This document shows, piece after piece, positions 31,595 through 40,444 of a stretch of DNA of 40,520 nt. Location: NCBI RefSeq assembly GCF_003990445.1, contig NZ_REEZ01000019.1, positions 1-40,520 of the forward strand. Direction: 5' to 3'. How positions within the stretch are numbered: position 1 is the stretch's first letter; the number at the start of each line of letters is the position of its first letter. This DNA is from Pararhodobacter zhoushanensis (GTDB lineage: Bacteria; Pseudomonadota; Alphaproteobacteria; Rhodobacterales; Rhodobacteraceae). A program made the position numbers and the translations under genes. The notes below the pieces were generated by a model that worked only from the letters and a program-made list of their open reading frames with translations, made no database searches and was not told the origin of the DNA.

Positions 31595-32142
31595 CCAGCC
31601 AGCCGACCCGTCTTTATGTCGACAGCCGCAGCCATAGCGACAAGGCCAGACGCGCGCTGTGGCATGTCACGCGCAGCCTGCTTTTCGCCCCGCTGCGGGG
31701 GCCGCTGTTCAAGCGCTGGCGGCTGTTCTTGTTGCGCAGCTTCGGCGCGACCATCGGCAAGGGCTGCCGGGTCGATGCCTCGTGCAAGATCTGGTGGCCG
31801 GGCAACCTGAGGATGGGCAATTACGCCTGCCTCGCGGACGCCGTGGATTGCTACAATGTCGCCCCGATCACCCTCGGCGATTACGCGACCGTCAGCCAGC
31901 GCAGCTTTCTGTGTTCGGCGAGCCATGCAACCGACCAACTGTCGCGCCCGCTGATCTTCGCGCCGATCACCCTCGAGACGCATGCCTGGGTCGGGGCCGA
32001 GGCCTTTGTCGGGCCGGGCGTGACCATCGGGGAGGGCGCCGTGCTGGGCGCGCGGGCGGTGGCAACCCGGAACCTCGAGTCCTGGACCATCTATGCGGGC
32101 ATTCCGGCCCGGGCGCTCAGAAAGCGGGAGATCCGGGAATGA
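31591..32142 (+). CDS. WcaF/CysE-like sugar acetyltransferase
   Basis: A 183-residue hexapeptide acyltransferase starting at GTG 31591 in a four-base overlap with the previous gene. The N-terminal helix region is SRSHSDKARRALWHVTRSLL. The beta-helix part contains FGATIGKGCRVDASCKIWWP, YNVAPITLGDYATVSQRSFL, CSASHATDQLSRPL (probable catalytic His) and VGPGVTIGEGAVLGARAVAT, ending with IYAGIPARALRKREI. This order matches colanic-acid-type acetyltransferases (WcaF-like). It likely acetylates a repeat-unit sugar. It overlaps the following GT2 gene by four bases. Confidence 0.83.
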   Translation: MTSQPTRLYVDSRSHSDKARRALWHVTRSLLFAPLRGPLFKRWRLFLLRSFGATIGKGCRVDASCKIWWPGNLRMGNYACLADAVDCYNVAPITLGDYATVSQRSFLCSASHATDQLSRPLIFAPITLETHAWVGAEAFVGPGVTIGEGAVLGARAVATRNLESWTIYAGIPARALRKREIRE

Positions 32143-33056
32143 CGCTGACCGTCGTCATCCTCACCCGGGACGAGGCGCAGCATATCGCCCGGGCCATCCG
32201 GTCGGTGCAGGCAGTCGCGGACCGGATCCTTGTGGTGGACAGCGGCTCTGCGGATGCCACCGCCGAGATCGCCCGTGATCTGGGCGCAGAGGTGCTGGTG
32301 CATCCCTTCGTCACCCAGGCCCGGCAGTTCAACTGGGCGCTCGACCAGCTGCCGGCCGATACCGACTGGATCTTCCGGCTCGATGCGGACGAGGTCGTTT
32401 CGCCCGAGCTGGCCCGGGCGCTGGCCACACGCCTGCCAGCGCTGGGGCCCGAGGTCGCCGGGGCCGAGGTTCTGCGCCGCATGGCCTTTCTGGGACGGCA
32501 GATCCGCTGGGGCGGGCTGTTTCCGGTGCCGATCGTGCGCGTCCTTCGCCATGGCCGGGGGCGCTCCGAAGATCGCTGGATGGACGAACACATCCTGCTC
32601 GACGGGACGGCTGTCCAGCTCGACGGCGAATTGCTGGACGATAATCTCAAGCCGCTGGGCTGGTGGATCGACAAGCACAACGCCTATGCCAGCCGGGAAG
32701 CCATCGAGGTGCTCGATGCCGAGTTCGGCTTTCTGGGCAGGGTCCAGCGCGGCGCCGATCCGGGACGCAACGCCGGGTTCAAGCGGCTGCTCAAGGACAA
32801 GGTCTATACGCGGCTTCCCGGGGGTTTCCGGGCGCTTGCCTATTTCCTCTATCGCTATGTGGTGCGGCTGGGCTTCCTCGATGGTCCGCAAGGCACGGCC
32901 TTTCACGTGCTGCAGGGGTTCTGGTACCGCTATCTGGTCGACATGAAACTGTTCGAGGTCAGGGCGCATATGCGCAGGACCGGAACCGATGCGGTGACCG
33001 CCATCCGTACGATCCTGAACATCGACCCGACCGCGACACGCGCGCCGGGCGGTTAA
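32139..33056 (+). CDS. Glycosyltransferase, GT2 family
   Basis: A 305-residue GT-A fold glycosyltransferase resembling the LPS-core/EPS glucosyltransferase group. The N-terminus has TVVILTRDEAQHIARAIRSV, then ILVVDSGSADATAEIARDLG (nucleotide-binding Asp) and WIFRLDADEVVSPELARAL (metal-binding DxD, about 83-101). ERxR-type acceptor residues are replaced by DRWMDEHILLDG. The basic, aromatic C-terminal segment (ALAYFLYRYVVRLGFLDG) may associate with the membrane. ATG 32139 overlaps the acetyltransferase stop. It is followed by 168 bp without a gene before ugd, in which only an 8-bp inverted repeat (33121-33128 / 33143-33150) stands out. Confidence 0.85.
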   Translation: MTLTVVILTRDEAQHIARAIRSVQAVADRILVVDSGSADATAEIARDLGAEVLVHPFVTQARQFNWALDQLPADTDWIFRLDADEVVSPELARALATRLPALGPEVAGAEVLRRMAFLGRQIRWGGLFPVPIVRVLRHGRGRSEDRWMDEHILLDGTAVQLDGELLDDNLKPLGWWIDKHNAYASREAIEVLDAEFGFLGRVQRGADPGRNAGFKRLLKDKVYTRLPGGFRALAYFLYRYVVRLGFLDGPQGTAFHVLQGFWYRYLVDMKLFEVRAHMRRTGTDAVTAIRTILNIDPTATRAPGG

Positions 33057-33224
33057 CGCCGGTTGCGGCCCGGGCTGAGCCGCCCGCGCGGATCCTTGAG
33101 AAACGACTGAAGCACCCTCAGGGCAGACACCGCGACAAGCAGGTCTGCCCGGCGTCGCTGTGGACAGGAAGACCGCGCTGCCGGTGCCTCTTTCCGCCCC
33201 CGGCCACGGTCGAAAAACCCCAAT

Positions 33225-34406
33225 ATGAGTGAAATGAAAATGCACATCGTCGTGGTCGGAATTGGTTACGTGGGCTTGTCAAACGCGGCACTTCTTGCCC
33301 AGAACCATACGGTAACTGCCGTAGACATTTCCCCCCAGCGCGTCGCAATGCTCAATGCGCGCCAATGCCCCGTCGTGGACCCCGAGCTTGAGGACTTCCT
33401 GGCGAACCGCACGCTGGATCTGCAGGCAACGACGGATCTTCCGCAGGCTCTGGAGCAGGCCGATCTGGTGATCATTGCGACGCCGACGGATTACGATCCC
33501 AAGACCAACTTCTTTAACACCTCCTCGGTCGAAGCCGTCGCGGCCGAGGCCACGCGACTGCGGCCAGAGGCAACAATCGTTATAAAATCCACGGTTCCGG
33601 TCGGATTCGTGCACAATCTGCGCCTGGAAACCGGCAATCAGAACATCCTGTTCAGTCCCGAATTCCTGCGCGAGGGCCGCGCGCTTCACGACAACCTGCA
33701 CCCCAGCCGCATCATCGTCGGGGATCATACCGACCGCGCCCGGGTCTTCGCCGATCTGCTGGTCGAAGGCGCGGAAGACCGCGATGTCCCGGTGCTCTTC
33801 ACCGCACCCGCCGAGGCTGAAGCCATCAAGCTCTTCGCCAACACCTATCTGGCGATGCGCGTGGCCTTCTTCAACGAGCTGGACAGTTATGCTCTGGCGC
33901 ATGGGGCCGATGCCCGGCAGATCATTGCCGGGGTCAGCCTCGATCCGCGCATCGGAGATCACTACAACAATCCGTCCTTCGGCTATGGCGGCTATTGCCT
34001 GCCCAAGGACACCAAACAGCTGCTGGCGAATTATGCCAATGTACCCCAGAATCTCGTCGCGGCGATTGTCGATGCAAACCGGACGCGCAAGGATTTCCTG
34101 GCCGAGCAGATCGTCGCCAGACAGCCCGCGATTGTCGGGGTGTTCCGGCTGGTGATGAAAGCCGGTTCCGACAATTTCCGTCAATCGTCGGTGCAGGGGA
34201 TCATGAAGCGGATCAAGGCCAAGGGGATCGAGGTCATCGTCTATGAACCGGCGATGCAGGAGGACAGTTTCTTTGGCTCGCGGGTGGTACGCGATCTGGA
34301 CGCCTTCAAACGCGAGGCCGAGGTGATCATCGCCAACCGGCTCACCGCGGATATTGCCGATGTTCAGGACAAGGTGTTCACGCGCGATCTGTTCGGTCAC
34401 GACTGA
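33225..34406 (+). CDS. ugd: UDP-glucose 6-dehydrogenase
   Basis: A 393-residue UDP-glucose dehydrogenase making UDP-glucuronate with two NAD+. It strongly resembles E. coli-type Ugd over its whole length: [91 protein letters not shown], and [20 protein letters not shown] with the catalytic Cys (about 262), then KDNFRQSS-like [20 protein letters not shown]. Starts at 33225, 33234 or 33240 are all possible. It likely belongs to the EPS cluster and supplies glucuronate, an acidic sugar. A clear terminator follows at 34486. Confidence 0.95.
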   Translation: MSEMKMHIVVVGIGYVGLSNAALLAQNHTVTAVDISPQRVAMLNARQCPVVDPELEDFLANRTLDLQATTDLPQALEQADLVIIATPTDYDPKTNFFNTSSVEAVAAEATRLRPEATIVIKSTVPVGFVHNLRLETGNQNILFSPEFLREGRALHDNLHPSRIIVGDHTDRARVFADLLVEGAEDRDVPVLFTAPAEAEAIKLFANTYLAMRVAFFNELDSYALAHGADARQIIAGVSLDPRIGDHYNNPSFGYGGYCLPKDTKQLLANYANVPQNLVAAIVDANRTRKDFLAEQIVARQPAIVGVFRLVMKAGSDNFRQSSVQGIMKRIKAKGIEVIVYEPAMQEDSFFGSRVVRDLDAFKREAEVIIANRLTADIADVQDKVFTRDLFGHD

Positions 34407-34485
34407 GCCGGGATCCTGATCGCACCCGGCAGGACCGGCGCGGTCCCCCGAAAGACGACAGGGCCTTTGGGGCCGGTCCAGAGAC

Positions 34486-34513
34486 AAGGCGTGGCGTTCA
34501 GCCACGCCTTTTT
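34486..34513 (+). terminator. Rho-independent terminator after ugd
   Basis: Stem GGCGTGGC (34488-34495) and GCCACGCC (34501-34508) with a 5-base loop, extended by AA/TT pairs and followed by five T. It ends the EPS operon between convergent ugd and the YdcF-like gene. Confidence 0.8.
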
Positions 34514-34563
34514 GCGTGTCCGGAGGCGCGATTGCGCGGACAAAGCCGAAAACCGGAAGGCCG

Positions 34564-35349
34564 TCAGCGGCCCAGAAGACGATAGGCCAGCCGGCCGACG
34601 GCTTCGTTGAGCGCAACGTTCAGACGACCCAGATTGCGCGGCAGGTTCCAGCTGATGCCCGTCCGGAACTCTCCGGTTCTGAAATCGACGGGATAGGGCC
34701 GGATCGTATCCCAGCCCACCGCCGAAAAACTGGCCAGGGCGCGGCCCATGTGAAACGCACTGGTCACCAGCAGCCATGTTTCGCCCGGCTGCGGCGCGCT
34801 TTCCTCATAGGCGAAACGCGCGTTCTCGGCCGTATTGCGGGAGCGGCTCTCCCAGGTGACCCGGGCCGGATCGATACCCAGCGCCGTAAAGAAGTCCAGC
34901 GCCACGCCCGGCAGCGGCGGGTCGGTGAAGAGCCCGGTGCTCAGACGACCGCTTCCCCCCGAGAACACAAGCCGGGCCTGGGGATGCGCCAGGGCCAGCG
35001 CCGCTGCTGCGGTCAGCCTTTCTGCGGCGTCATTGATCTGCGGTTGCCCCCAGAAGGCCGTGGCGCGCGGGTCTTCGACGCCGCCCAGCACGACAATGCC
35101 GTCAAGGGAATCGGGTGCTGACACGGGCGGAAACGCGCCCTCCTGACCGCGCAGGATGAGCTCTCCCACCGGGAACAGGCCGATGGTCAGAAAGGCGACC
35201 AGCGTCACCACACCGGCCCCTGTCGCAAGGCGGCGGCGCCCCGACAGGCCGCCCGCCACGGTTGCCACAAGTCCGGCGGCCAGCCATGTCTCGCCCTTCA
35301 GGGCAAGGCTGACGAGCTGGGAAAGCAGAAAGAACACGCTCGGCGTCAC
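34564..35349 (-). CDS. YdcF/ElyC-like protein (DUF218)
   Basis: A 261-residue protein of the DUF218 (YdcF/SanA/ElyC) family. Two hydrophobic N-terminal segments (about 5-35 and 43-65) place the remainder in the periplasm. The DUF218 domain has GIVVLGGVEDPRA, RLVFSGGSGRLS, WESRSRNTAENARFAYEES (the conserved ExxSxNTxEN motif, about 168-186), and LLVTSAFHMGRALASF. ElyC-type proteins affect envelope carbohydrate metabolism, but the exact reaction is unknown. It is transcribed toward ugd, with the terminator in between. It may form a unit with the acyltransferase gene 85 bp upstream. Confidence 0.83.
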   Translation of the reverse strand: MTPSVFFLLSQLVSLALKGETWLAAGLVATVAGGLSGRRRLATGAGVVTLVAFLTIGLFPVGELILRGQEGAFPPVSAPDSLDGIVVLGGVEDPRATAFWGQPQINDAAERLTAAAALALAHPQARLVFSGGSGRLSTGLFTDPPLPGVALDFFTALGIDPARVTWESRSRNTAENARFAYEESAPQPGETWLLVTSAFHMGRALASFSAVGWDTIRPYPVDFRTGEFRTGISWNLPRNLGRLNVALNEAVGRLAYRLLGR

Positions 35350-35434
35350 GTCAGCCTCACAAAAGGCAGGCAGGGACCCGCGTCACCGCTGCGCGCCCCG
35401 GAAATCCGGGGCGGCGCAGGTCAGGCTCTGCCTG

Positions 35435-37219
35435 CTAGGCACCATGCGGCACCGGCGGGCGCAGGATGGCCAGCGCAGGATGGTTCATCAGGCAGGCCGC
35501 AAAAAACTGCGCGCCCGCGCGGGTGATATGCACGCGGTCTGCGGAAATGATGTTCCCGGCATCGTCGAAGACACGAATGGCTTCCCCATCCTCTGACGCG
35601 CAGCCGATCAGATCAATGTAGTGTTCAGGCGGAACGGCCTGGGCATTGCCGATGTTGTCGGCAATGATTTCGGGGAAAATCTGCGTCGTATAGGTCGGTC
35701 TGCCCTCGACGGGCAGACGCACGAAGGCATTGAGATTATACCCGAAATGCTTGGGTCCGACGAAAACGATCTTGTCTGAACCGGGCGCAGCGCTGGCAAT
35801 CAGGTCGTTGCAGGCCGGGGGCAGGGCGACGACAGGGACATAAATCACATCCGCCTGGGCAACCAGAGCGCGGTCCTCCCCGGACAGCGTGTCAGGCTCG
35901 CAGACCGCAAGAGTGACGCGGTAAATGATCTGGGCTGCGTCCATCAGGCCCGTCTCGATCAGGATATTGGCAAAGTCCCGGGCCTGGCTGTTGCCGATCA
36001 CCAGCACCCTGGTGCCGGCGTCGGGGTCGAAGGCCGCAGCGGAATACCGCGAGATCCGGTGGTTATAAGAGATATGCATCCCCGCCGCGATGTCGCTGTC
36101 CGGGCCGAAAACCCGGGACGGGAAACCATTCGCCATATGGAACAGGCCGCCGACGAGCGCCAGGGATACCGTCGAGACCAGCGAGAAGCTGACCAGCGCG
36201 GGGACCGATACGACCGAGCCCCGGCGGAAGGGTTGCTCGACGAAGCGCCAGCTCAGATAGGCGATGACGAAGCAGGCGGCGAGCAGCAGGACGAAAAGCA
36301 TCTTGCCCGGCTCGTCGAAGCTCAGGACGCGCGCGAAGGTGAACAGCGGCTGGTGCCACAGATACAGGCTGTAGCTGATCAGCCCGATCCCGACGAGCGG
36401 CCGGAGGCCCAGCAGGCTTGCCACGACGGATCCGCTTCTGGCGTAGAGAAGCACCAGCAACGTGCCGATGACAGGCGCGGCCGTCCAGTACGAGGGATGC
36501 GGGGTCGAGGCGGTGAAAAGCAGCATCGAGGCTAGGATCAGCAGCAGACCCAGACCCGACAGCAGATTGTTCGCCTGAAACTTGCGGCGATGTTCCCAGA
36601 ACGCCGCCAGCGCCCCGGCTCCCAGCTCCCAGGCGCGTGTGTGCAGCAGGTAGAACGTGGCATCGGGGTGTCGCGTATAGAGCAGGATGCAGCTGACATA
36701 GCTGACGATCACGATCAGCCAGACCAGTCCGACGGTCTTGCCCCGCAACAGCGGATAGGCAACCATCAGCAACACGGGGAAGATCAGATAGAATTGTTCC
36801 TCGACCCCAAGGCTCCAGGTGTGGATGAGGGGTTTGAACTCGGACGCGAGGTCCCAGTACCCGCTCGTCATGGTCAGCAGGACGTTGTTGAGCGACAGCA
36901 TCGTCGCCACGACGCTCTGGCCGAAGTTCTCCAGCGGGTCCGGCAGCATGAAGAACCAAGCCATCGGAATACAGGCCAGAACCATGACCGACAGGGCCGG
37001 CAGGATACGCCGCGCCCGCCGTTCGTAAAACCGCCAGAGCGAGAATTCACCCGCGGCGATTTCCTTGAGCAGAATTCCCGTGATCAGATAGCCGCTGATG
37101 ACAAAGAAGATGTCGACGCCCAGATAGCCACCGGTCAGCGGGCCAATCCCTGCATGGAAAAGCATGACGGGCACGACCGCAAGCGCGCGCAGCCCGTCGA
37201 CTTCTCTTCTGTACTTCAT
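35435..37219 (-). CDS. Membrane acyltransferase (OafA-like) with SGNH domain
   Basis: A 594-residue two-domain protein. Residues about 1-350 form an acyltransferase-3 membrane domain with about ten helices; conserved parts are REVDGLRALAVVPVMLFHAG (with the conserved His), GGYLGVDIFFVISGYLITGI, FYERRARRILPAL and HTWSLGVEEQFYLIFPVLL. Residues about 400-590 form a periplasmic SGNH domain with RVLVIGNSQARDFA (block I, here GNS for the usual GDS) and ADRVHITRAGAQFFA (DxxH block). Homologues transfer acetyl groups across the membrane onto O-antigen or peptidoglycan sugars, so exported polysaccharide is the probable acceptor. The terminal position suggests an accessory gene of the EPS region. Confidence 0.87.
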   Translation of the reverse strand: MKYRREVDGLRALAVVPVMLFHAGIGPLTGGYLGVDIFFVISGYLITGILLKEIAAGEFSLWRFYERRARRILPALSVMVLACIPMAWFFMLPDPLENFGQSVVATMLSLNNVLLTMTSGYWDLASEFKPLIHTWSLGVEEQFYLIFPVLLMVAYPLLRGKTVGLVWLIVIVSYVSCILLYTRHPDATFYLLHTRAWELGAGALAAFWEHRRKFQANNLLSGLGLLLILASMLLFTASTPHPSYWTAAPVIGTLLVLLYARSGSVVASLLGLRPLVGIGLISYSLYLWHQPLFTFARVLSFDEPGKMLFVLLLAACFVIAYLSWRFVEQPFRRGSVVSVPALVSFSLVSTVSLALVGGLFHMANGFPSRVFGPDSDIAAGMHISYNHRISRYSAAAFDPDAGTRVLVIGNSQARDFANILIETGLMDAAQIIYRVTLAVCEPDTLSGEDRALVAQADVIYVPVVALPPACNDLIASAAPGSDKIVFVGPKHFGYNLNAFVRLPVEGRPTYTTQIFPEIIADNIGNAQAVPPEHYIDLIGCASEDGEAIRVFDDAGNIISADRVHITRAGAQFFAACLMNHPALAILRPPVPHGA

Positions 37220-37718
37220 ATCGAGAGATTTCCAGGTTCATGGCTGAACGGCGCGTGGCGTTTCCCTTTCATTGGTAAGGGTCGTCTGCCCGGATAAAAA
37301 TGCGCAAAAAATGATGACTGTTGATTTGTACTCAGAACTGAGCCGGTTTTTTCACCGAGAAGTGAGCCACCTCTGATTATGTGTTTTTGGTTCATGCTGG
37401 GGTCAAGATCTGTGTTGCCTCCTTCCTTTTAGCGGCGGATGCGGCGGCTGAACTGGCCTTGAAGCGGAAGCTGTCGTTCCCGGTCTCGAGGATGTGGTAG
37501 CGGTGGGTGAGGCGGTCGAGCAAGGCGGTGGTGATGACCAGGCTAGTTCGCTCGTAGAGCTTGCTCAGCAGATGGAAGAGCAACGCCCCACCTGTGGCGC
37601 TGAACGGCAGGTGACCGCGATTGTGAATCAAGGGCTGGAACATGACGAGTTCTGCGGCAAGTTCTACGGATTGATTCGAGACAGGTTTCAAAAACACAAG
37701 GTGGAGCTAGTCCAAGGC
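37220..37718. other. IS21-derived segment between the acyltransferase and galE
   Basis: No intact gene. From about 37319 the sequence (TGTTGATTTGTACTCAGAAC) looks like an IS21-family terminus, with a second, related GAGAAGTGAGCC unit at 37357. The IstB relic described next follows. The last 80 bp before galE contain its ribosome-binding site but no obvious promoter; an outward promoter from the IS remnant is possible. Confidence 0.55.
37392..37640 (-). pseudogene. IS21-family IstB remnant with internal deletion
   Basis: The minus strand reads GHLPFSATGGALLFHLLSKL, then YERTSLVITT followed at once by ALLDRLTHRYHILETGNDSF and RFKASSAAASAAKRK. In intact IstB proteins about 18-20 residues (the SFSEWASVFGDAKMT region) lie between SLVITT and ALLDRL, so an in-frame deletion has occurred. 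The N-terminal ATPase part with the Walker A motif is missing. The gene and its partner istA are not functional. Confidence 0.72.
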
Positions 37719-38714
37719 ATGACCGAGACACCTAAACACGTCCTCGTAAGTGGGGGTGCGGGATACATAGGTTCGCACGCCTGCAAACTTCTTGCTGCGC
37801 GTGGCTATGTGCCGGTCTGTTTCGACAACCTGTCGACAGGTTGGCTACAGGCCGTAAAATATGGCCCCATCGTCGAAGGGAGCCTGATGGACCGTGCCGC
37901 GCTGGATGCTGCCTTTGCGGTATATCAGCCCGTCGCTGTGATGCATTTTGCCGCCTTCAGTCAGGTCGGTGAGGCGATGGTGGATCCAGGAAAATATTGG
38001 CGCAACAACGTATTTGGATCGCTCAATTTAATCGAGGCCTCGGTTGCGGCCGGAGTTCTGGACTTTGTCTTCTCGTCTACCTGCGCCACTTACGGTGAGC
38101 AGGATGGCGTACTTCTGGACGAGGCCAGCGCGCAAAAGCCGATCAACGCATACGGCTCATCCAAGCGCGCGGTCGAAGAGATCCTGCGCGATTTTGGCGT
38201 GTCGTATGGGCTGCGCTCGGTGATCTTTCGCTATTTCAATGTCGCGGGAGCGGATCCTGACGGCGAAATCGGTGAGTGCCACCGACCCGAGACGCATCTG
38301 ATCCCGGTGATGCTGGAAGCGATAGATGGCCAGCGCCCGGAGCTGGTGATCTATGGCACCGATTACGACACGCCTGACGGGACCTGCATCCGGGATTATG
38401 TCCATGTAATGGATCTGGTCGATGCGCATGTGCTCGGGCTTCAGTGGCTGCTGGATGGCAAGGAAAGCCGTGTGTTCAATCTGGGCACCGGCGCTGGGTT
38501 CACAGTGAAAGAGGTCATCGGCCACGCCCGTGCCGCGACTGGGAAAAAGGTGCCCCACAGCTTCGGTCCTCGTCGCAGTGGCGATGCAACCGCGCTGGTC
38601 TCAGGCTCACACCGTGCACTGCACGAACTTGGCTGGGACCCAAAGCGTTCCAGCCTGAAGCTGATGATTCAGGATGCCTGGACCTGGCACAAAATCGGCG
38701 GCTTCCATGGCTAA
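37719..38714 (+). CDS. galE: UDP-glucose 4-epimerase
   Basis: A 331-residue NAD-dependent epimerase interconverting UDP-glucose and UDP-galactose. Visible are VLVSGGAGYIGSHACKLLAA (Rossmann motif, about 8-27), VMHFAAFSQVGEAMVDPGKY, FVFSSTCATYGEQD, INAYGSSKRAVEEILRD (YxxxK), SVIFRYFNVAGADPDGEIGE and DTPDGTCIRDYVHVMDLVDA. ATG 37719 was chosen because the open frame upstream belongs to IS21 debris and GalE proteins start just before the Rossmann motif. It stands alone between IS remnants on both sides. Its composition resembles cluster 1 more than cluster 2. It may supply galactose to either polysaccharide. Confidence 0.93.
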   Translation: MTETPKHVLVSGGAGYIGSHACKLLAARGYVPVCFDNLSTGWLQAVKYGPIVEGSLMDRAALDAAFAVYQPVAVMHFAAFSQVGEAMVDPGKYWRNNVFGSLNLIEASVAAGVLDFVFSSTCATYGEQDGVLLDEASAQKPINAYGSSKRAVEEILRDFGVSYGLRSVIFRYFNVAGADPDGEIGECHRPETHLIPVMLEAIDGQRPELVIYGTDYDTPDGTCIRDYVHVMDLVDAHVLGLQWLLDGKESRVFNLGTGAGFTVKEVIGHARAATGKKVPHSFGPRRSGDATALVSGSHRALHELGWDPKRSSLKLMIQDAWTWHKIGGFHG

Positions 38715-38775
38715 ATTGCGCGGACCTTAGTACAAAGGAAAAGGACCATATTAGGCTCTTGCCGTGCGCGCGCTC

Positions 38776-39414
38776 TTAGGTGTTCAGTCCCGGCCTCTGG
38801 TGGATCGGGTCGATGGTGAATCGATCCGGCTCCGCTGTCCAGATTTTGCAGATGTATTCGTAGGGCGTGAGGCCGCTCAGCGTCTTGAGCCTTCGGGCGA
38901 AGTTGTAGGCTGCCAAGAAGTTGGCGAGGTGTGTTCGCAGCTGGTCGTGGTTCTCGTAGTGGAAGCGCTTGACCGTCGCGTCTTTGATCGTGCGGTTTAT
39001 CCGCTCGACCTGACCGTTGGTCCAAGGATGGTTGGGCTTGTCCCCCTCGACATCCGGAAGACGCGAGATCCCATGCCGCTGCAGACAGCGATGCAGAGTT
39101 GACCGCGTCAATTGCGGGATCGACGGCTGCAGGGCATAGAGACAGTCGTCCAGCGGAAGGAGCGTGTGGCGCCGGAACGCGATGATCGCCGCCTCCTCGG
39201 CTTCGGTCAGAACCGTCGAGCGCGGTTCCGTCGGCCCGGTCTTCATATCCTCGACTGTCACGCGCTTGCGCCACTTCGCAACCGTCTTGGAATTGATGCC
39301 CAATTCCCGGCTCAGCTGCGAGAGCGAAGCTAGCGATCGCTGTATTGCTGCTCTGACGGCGTGCGTTGTCGTGGCGCTTCCGTGACGAACCTGTCCCATA
39401 GTGCTTCCTTCCAT
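38776..39414 (-). pseudogene. IS481-family transposase with internal deletion
   Basis: The frame is open for 212 residues, but the family is normally about 100 residues longer. The N-terminal part is intact: RAAIQRSLASLSQLSRELGI and NSKTVAKWRKRVTVEDMKTG (helix-turn-helix), then TLHRCLQRHGISRLPDVEGD. After GDKP it jumps to NHPWTNGQVERINRTIKDAT, the block with the catalytic Glu, so the segment with both catalytic Asp residues is missing. The deletion keeps the frame, leaving a protein that might still bind DNA. An intact copy elsewhere in the genome would be needed to mobilise it. Confidence 0.75.
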
Positions 39415-39561
39415 TCTTGAGCAAGGACCGCACCATCAAACCTTGGGATCAAACACCTAGAAGCTGCGTGCCAAGCAGGGCCGCCGTCTTATGAACGAAC
39501 GAGAGGGTAGCGCGACAGCCTGCCACCCTCCCTGCGAGCGCAATCAACTGATAGGAACAGC

Positions 39562-39747
39562 CTAGTTCGCGAAAACGATACTCCGATCTAGGTAACCGTT
39601 GCACGCCAACCAGTCAGCCAGAATCCTCTCCATCATGGACCCTATTGTACGATGCTCGTCTTTGGCTGCTTCGCGCAGCGCAAGTTTGAGCGACGGCGTT
39701 ACTTTCGCGCCGACAACCGTTGAGCGTGCCTCACGTTCAATCGCCAT
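39562..39747 (-). CDS. Small ribbon-helix-helix-like protein
   Basis: A 61-residue protein preceded by a GAAGGA ribosome-binding site. The middle, TVVGAKVTPSLKLALREAAK, followed by DEHRTIGSMMERILADWLAC, fits a short strand and two helices as in CopG/MetJ-type ribbon-helix-helix proteins. These act as plasmid copy-number repressors or antitoxins. No toxin partner or operon mate is seen; the neighbours are the IS481 relic and a weak hypothetical frame. Assignment is by pattern only. Confidence 0.5.
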   Translation of the reverse strand: MAIEREARSTVVGAKVTPSLKLALREAAKDEHRTIGSMMERILADWLACNGYLDRSIVFAN

Positions 39748-39849
39748 AGTTCTGTATGTCCTTCGCCGCAGCTCGTTTGGTTCACGGTAGAAATATGCTC
39801 AGATGACCGCAAGAACGACTAAGCACTGACACTGGTTGTGACCCTAATA

Positions 39850-40191
39850 TCAGGGGAAGCCGGCGGTGGGAGACCGATCGAGACCATCGGCTCCTTCACG
39901 ATCAAAGGTGACACCCCGGCCTAACTGATCAGTACACCAAATATACCGTCCTGCCACAAACTCGACTCTCAAAGTATCACCGATAGCGTAAGATACGATG
40001 CCGCCTCGGCACATATCGACTGCTTGCACAGGTTCCGAAGCAATCAGGATTTCGCCACTTCTAGCCTTGTAAATATGTGCCAGATGATCAGCTCTTTGCT
40101 CCGCTGCCCGCCCTGCATCTTCGTGACTACCCACCGCTCTTACCCCGTGATCGCTGTGATCGCTCGCAAATGATGCTTGCCTTGGCTCCAC
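39850..40191 (-). CDS. Hypothetical protein, weakly supported
   Basis: A 113-residue open frame of unknown function. The C-terminal two thirds (KARSGEILIASEPVQAVDMC, then GDTLRVEFVAGRYIWCTDQL) has protein-like strand patterning, while the N-terminal 35 residues are low-complexity and His-rich. No domain is recognised, and no ribosome-binding site stands out before the chosen start, so a shorter protein is possible. It may be a decayed gene. Confidence 0.3.
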   Translation of the reverse strand: MEPRQASFASDHSDHGVRAVGSHEDAGRAAEQRADHLAHIYKARSGEILIASEPVQAVDMCRGGIVSYAIGDTLRVEFVAGRYIWCTDQLGRGVTFDREGADGLDRSPTAGFP

Positions 40192-40265
40192 TCTCAGATG
40201 GACGATGGCTTAGGCCACTCTCCAGTGGAAAGGTTAACAAGGCGTTAAGAACGGGATAGGAATGG

Positions 40266-40271
40266 TACAAT
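40266..40271 (+). promoter_or_regulatory. Possible -10 box for the split sulfotransferase gene
   Basis: TACAAT lies about 90 bp upstream of the GTG start at 40361. A TTAAGA is 15 bp further upstream, a short spacer for sigma70. Weak evidence. Confidence 0.25.
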
Positions 40272-40360
40272 GTGCCTTCCAGACAGCCTGCGGGTCGGAC
40301 TAAAGTCTGGTAGGAGTTCACGCTACACTCAGACATCAATGCTCCCGACGGAGAGGCCGT

Positions 40361-40444
40361 GTGATAAGTATTGAGAATCGACTCTTTTGCTCAAGCAAGT
40401 ACCCTGAGGTGCAGTACCTAGTCATACCAAAGTGCGGGTGCACC
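40361..40444 (+). pseudogene. Sulfotransferase, 5' part (interrupted by IS66-type element)
   Basis: First 28 codons of the sulfotransferase whose remainder is at 86-799. It starts at GTG 40361 behind a strong ribosome-binding site (GGAGAGG, 4 bp upstream) and reads to the PAPS-binding loop VQYLVIPKCGCT, where the IS66-type element is inserted directly after the 8-bp duplication. Joined across the window ends, the protein has 265 residues and continues YVKNVLWQLDHG. The insertion falls in the cofactor-binding loop, so any protein made is inactive. Confidence 0.8.
40437..40444. repeat. 8-bp target-site duplication, second copy
   Basis: GGTGCACC immediately before the IS66-type left end; matches 78-85. 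Confidence 0.82.

Noticed and set aside
33279-34616. Long minus-strand open frame opposite ugd (445 codons)
   Set aside because: Ugd is near full-length and highly conserved on the plus strand; the reverse frame shows no domain and crosses the terminator.
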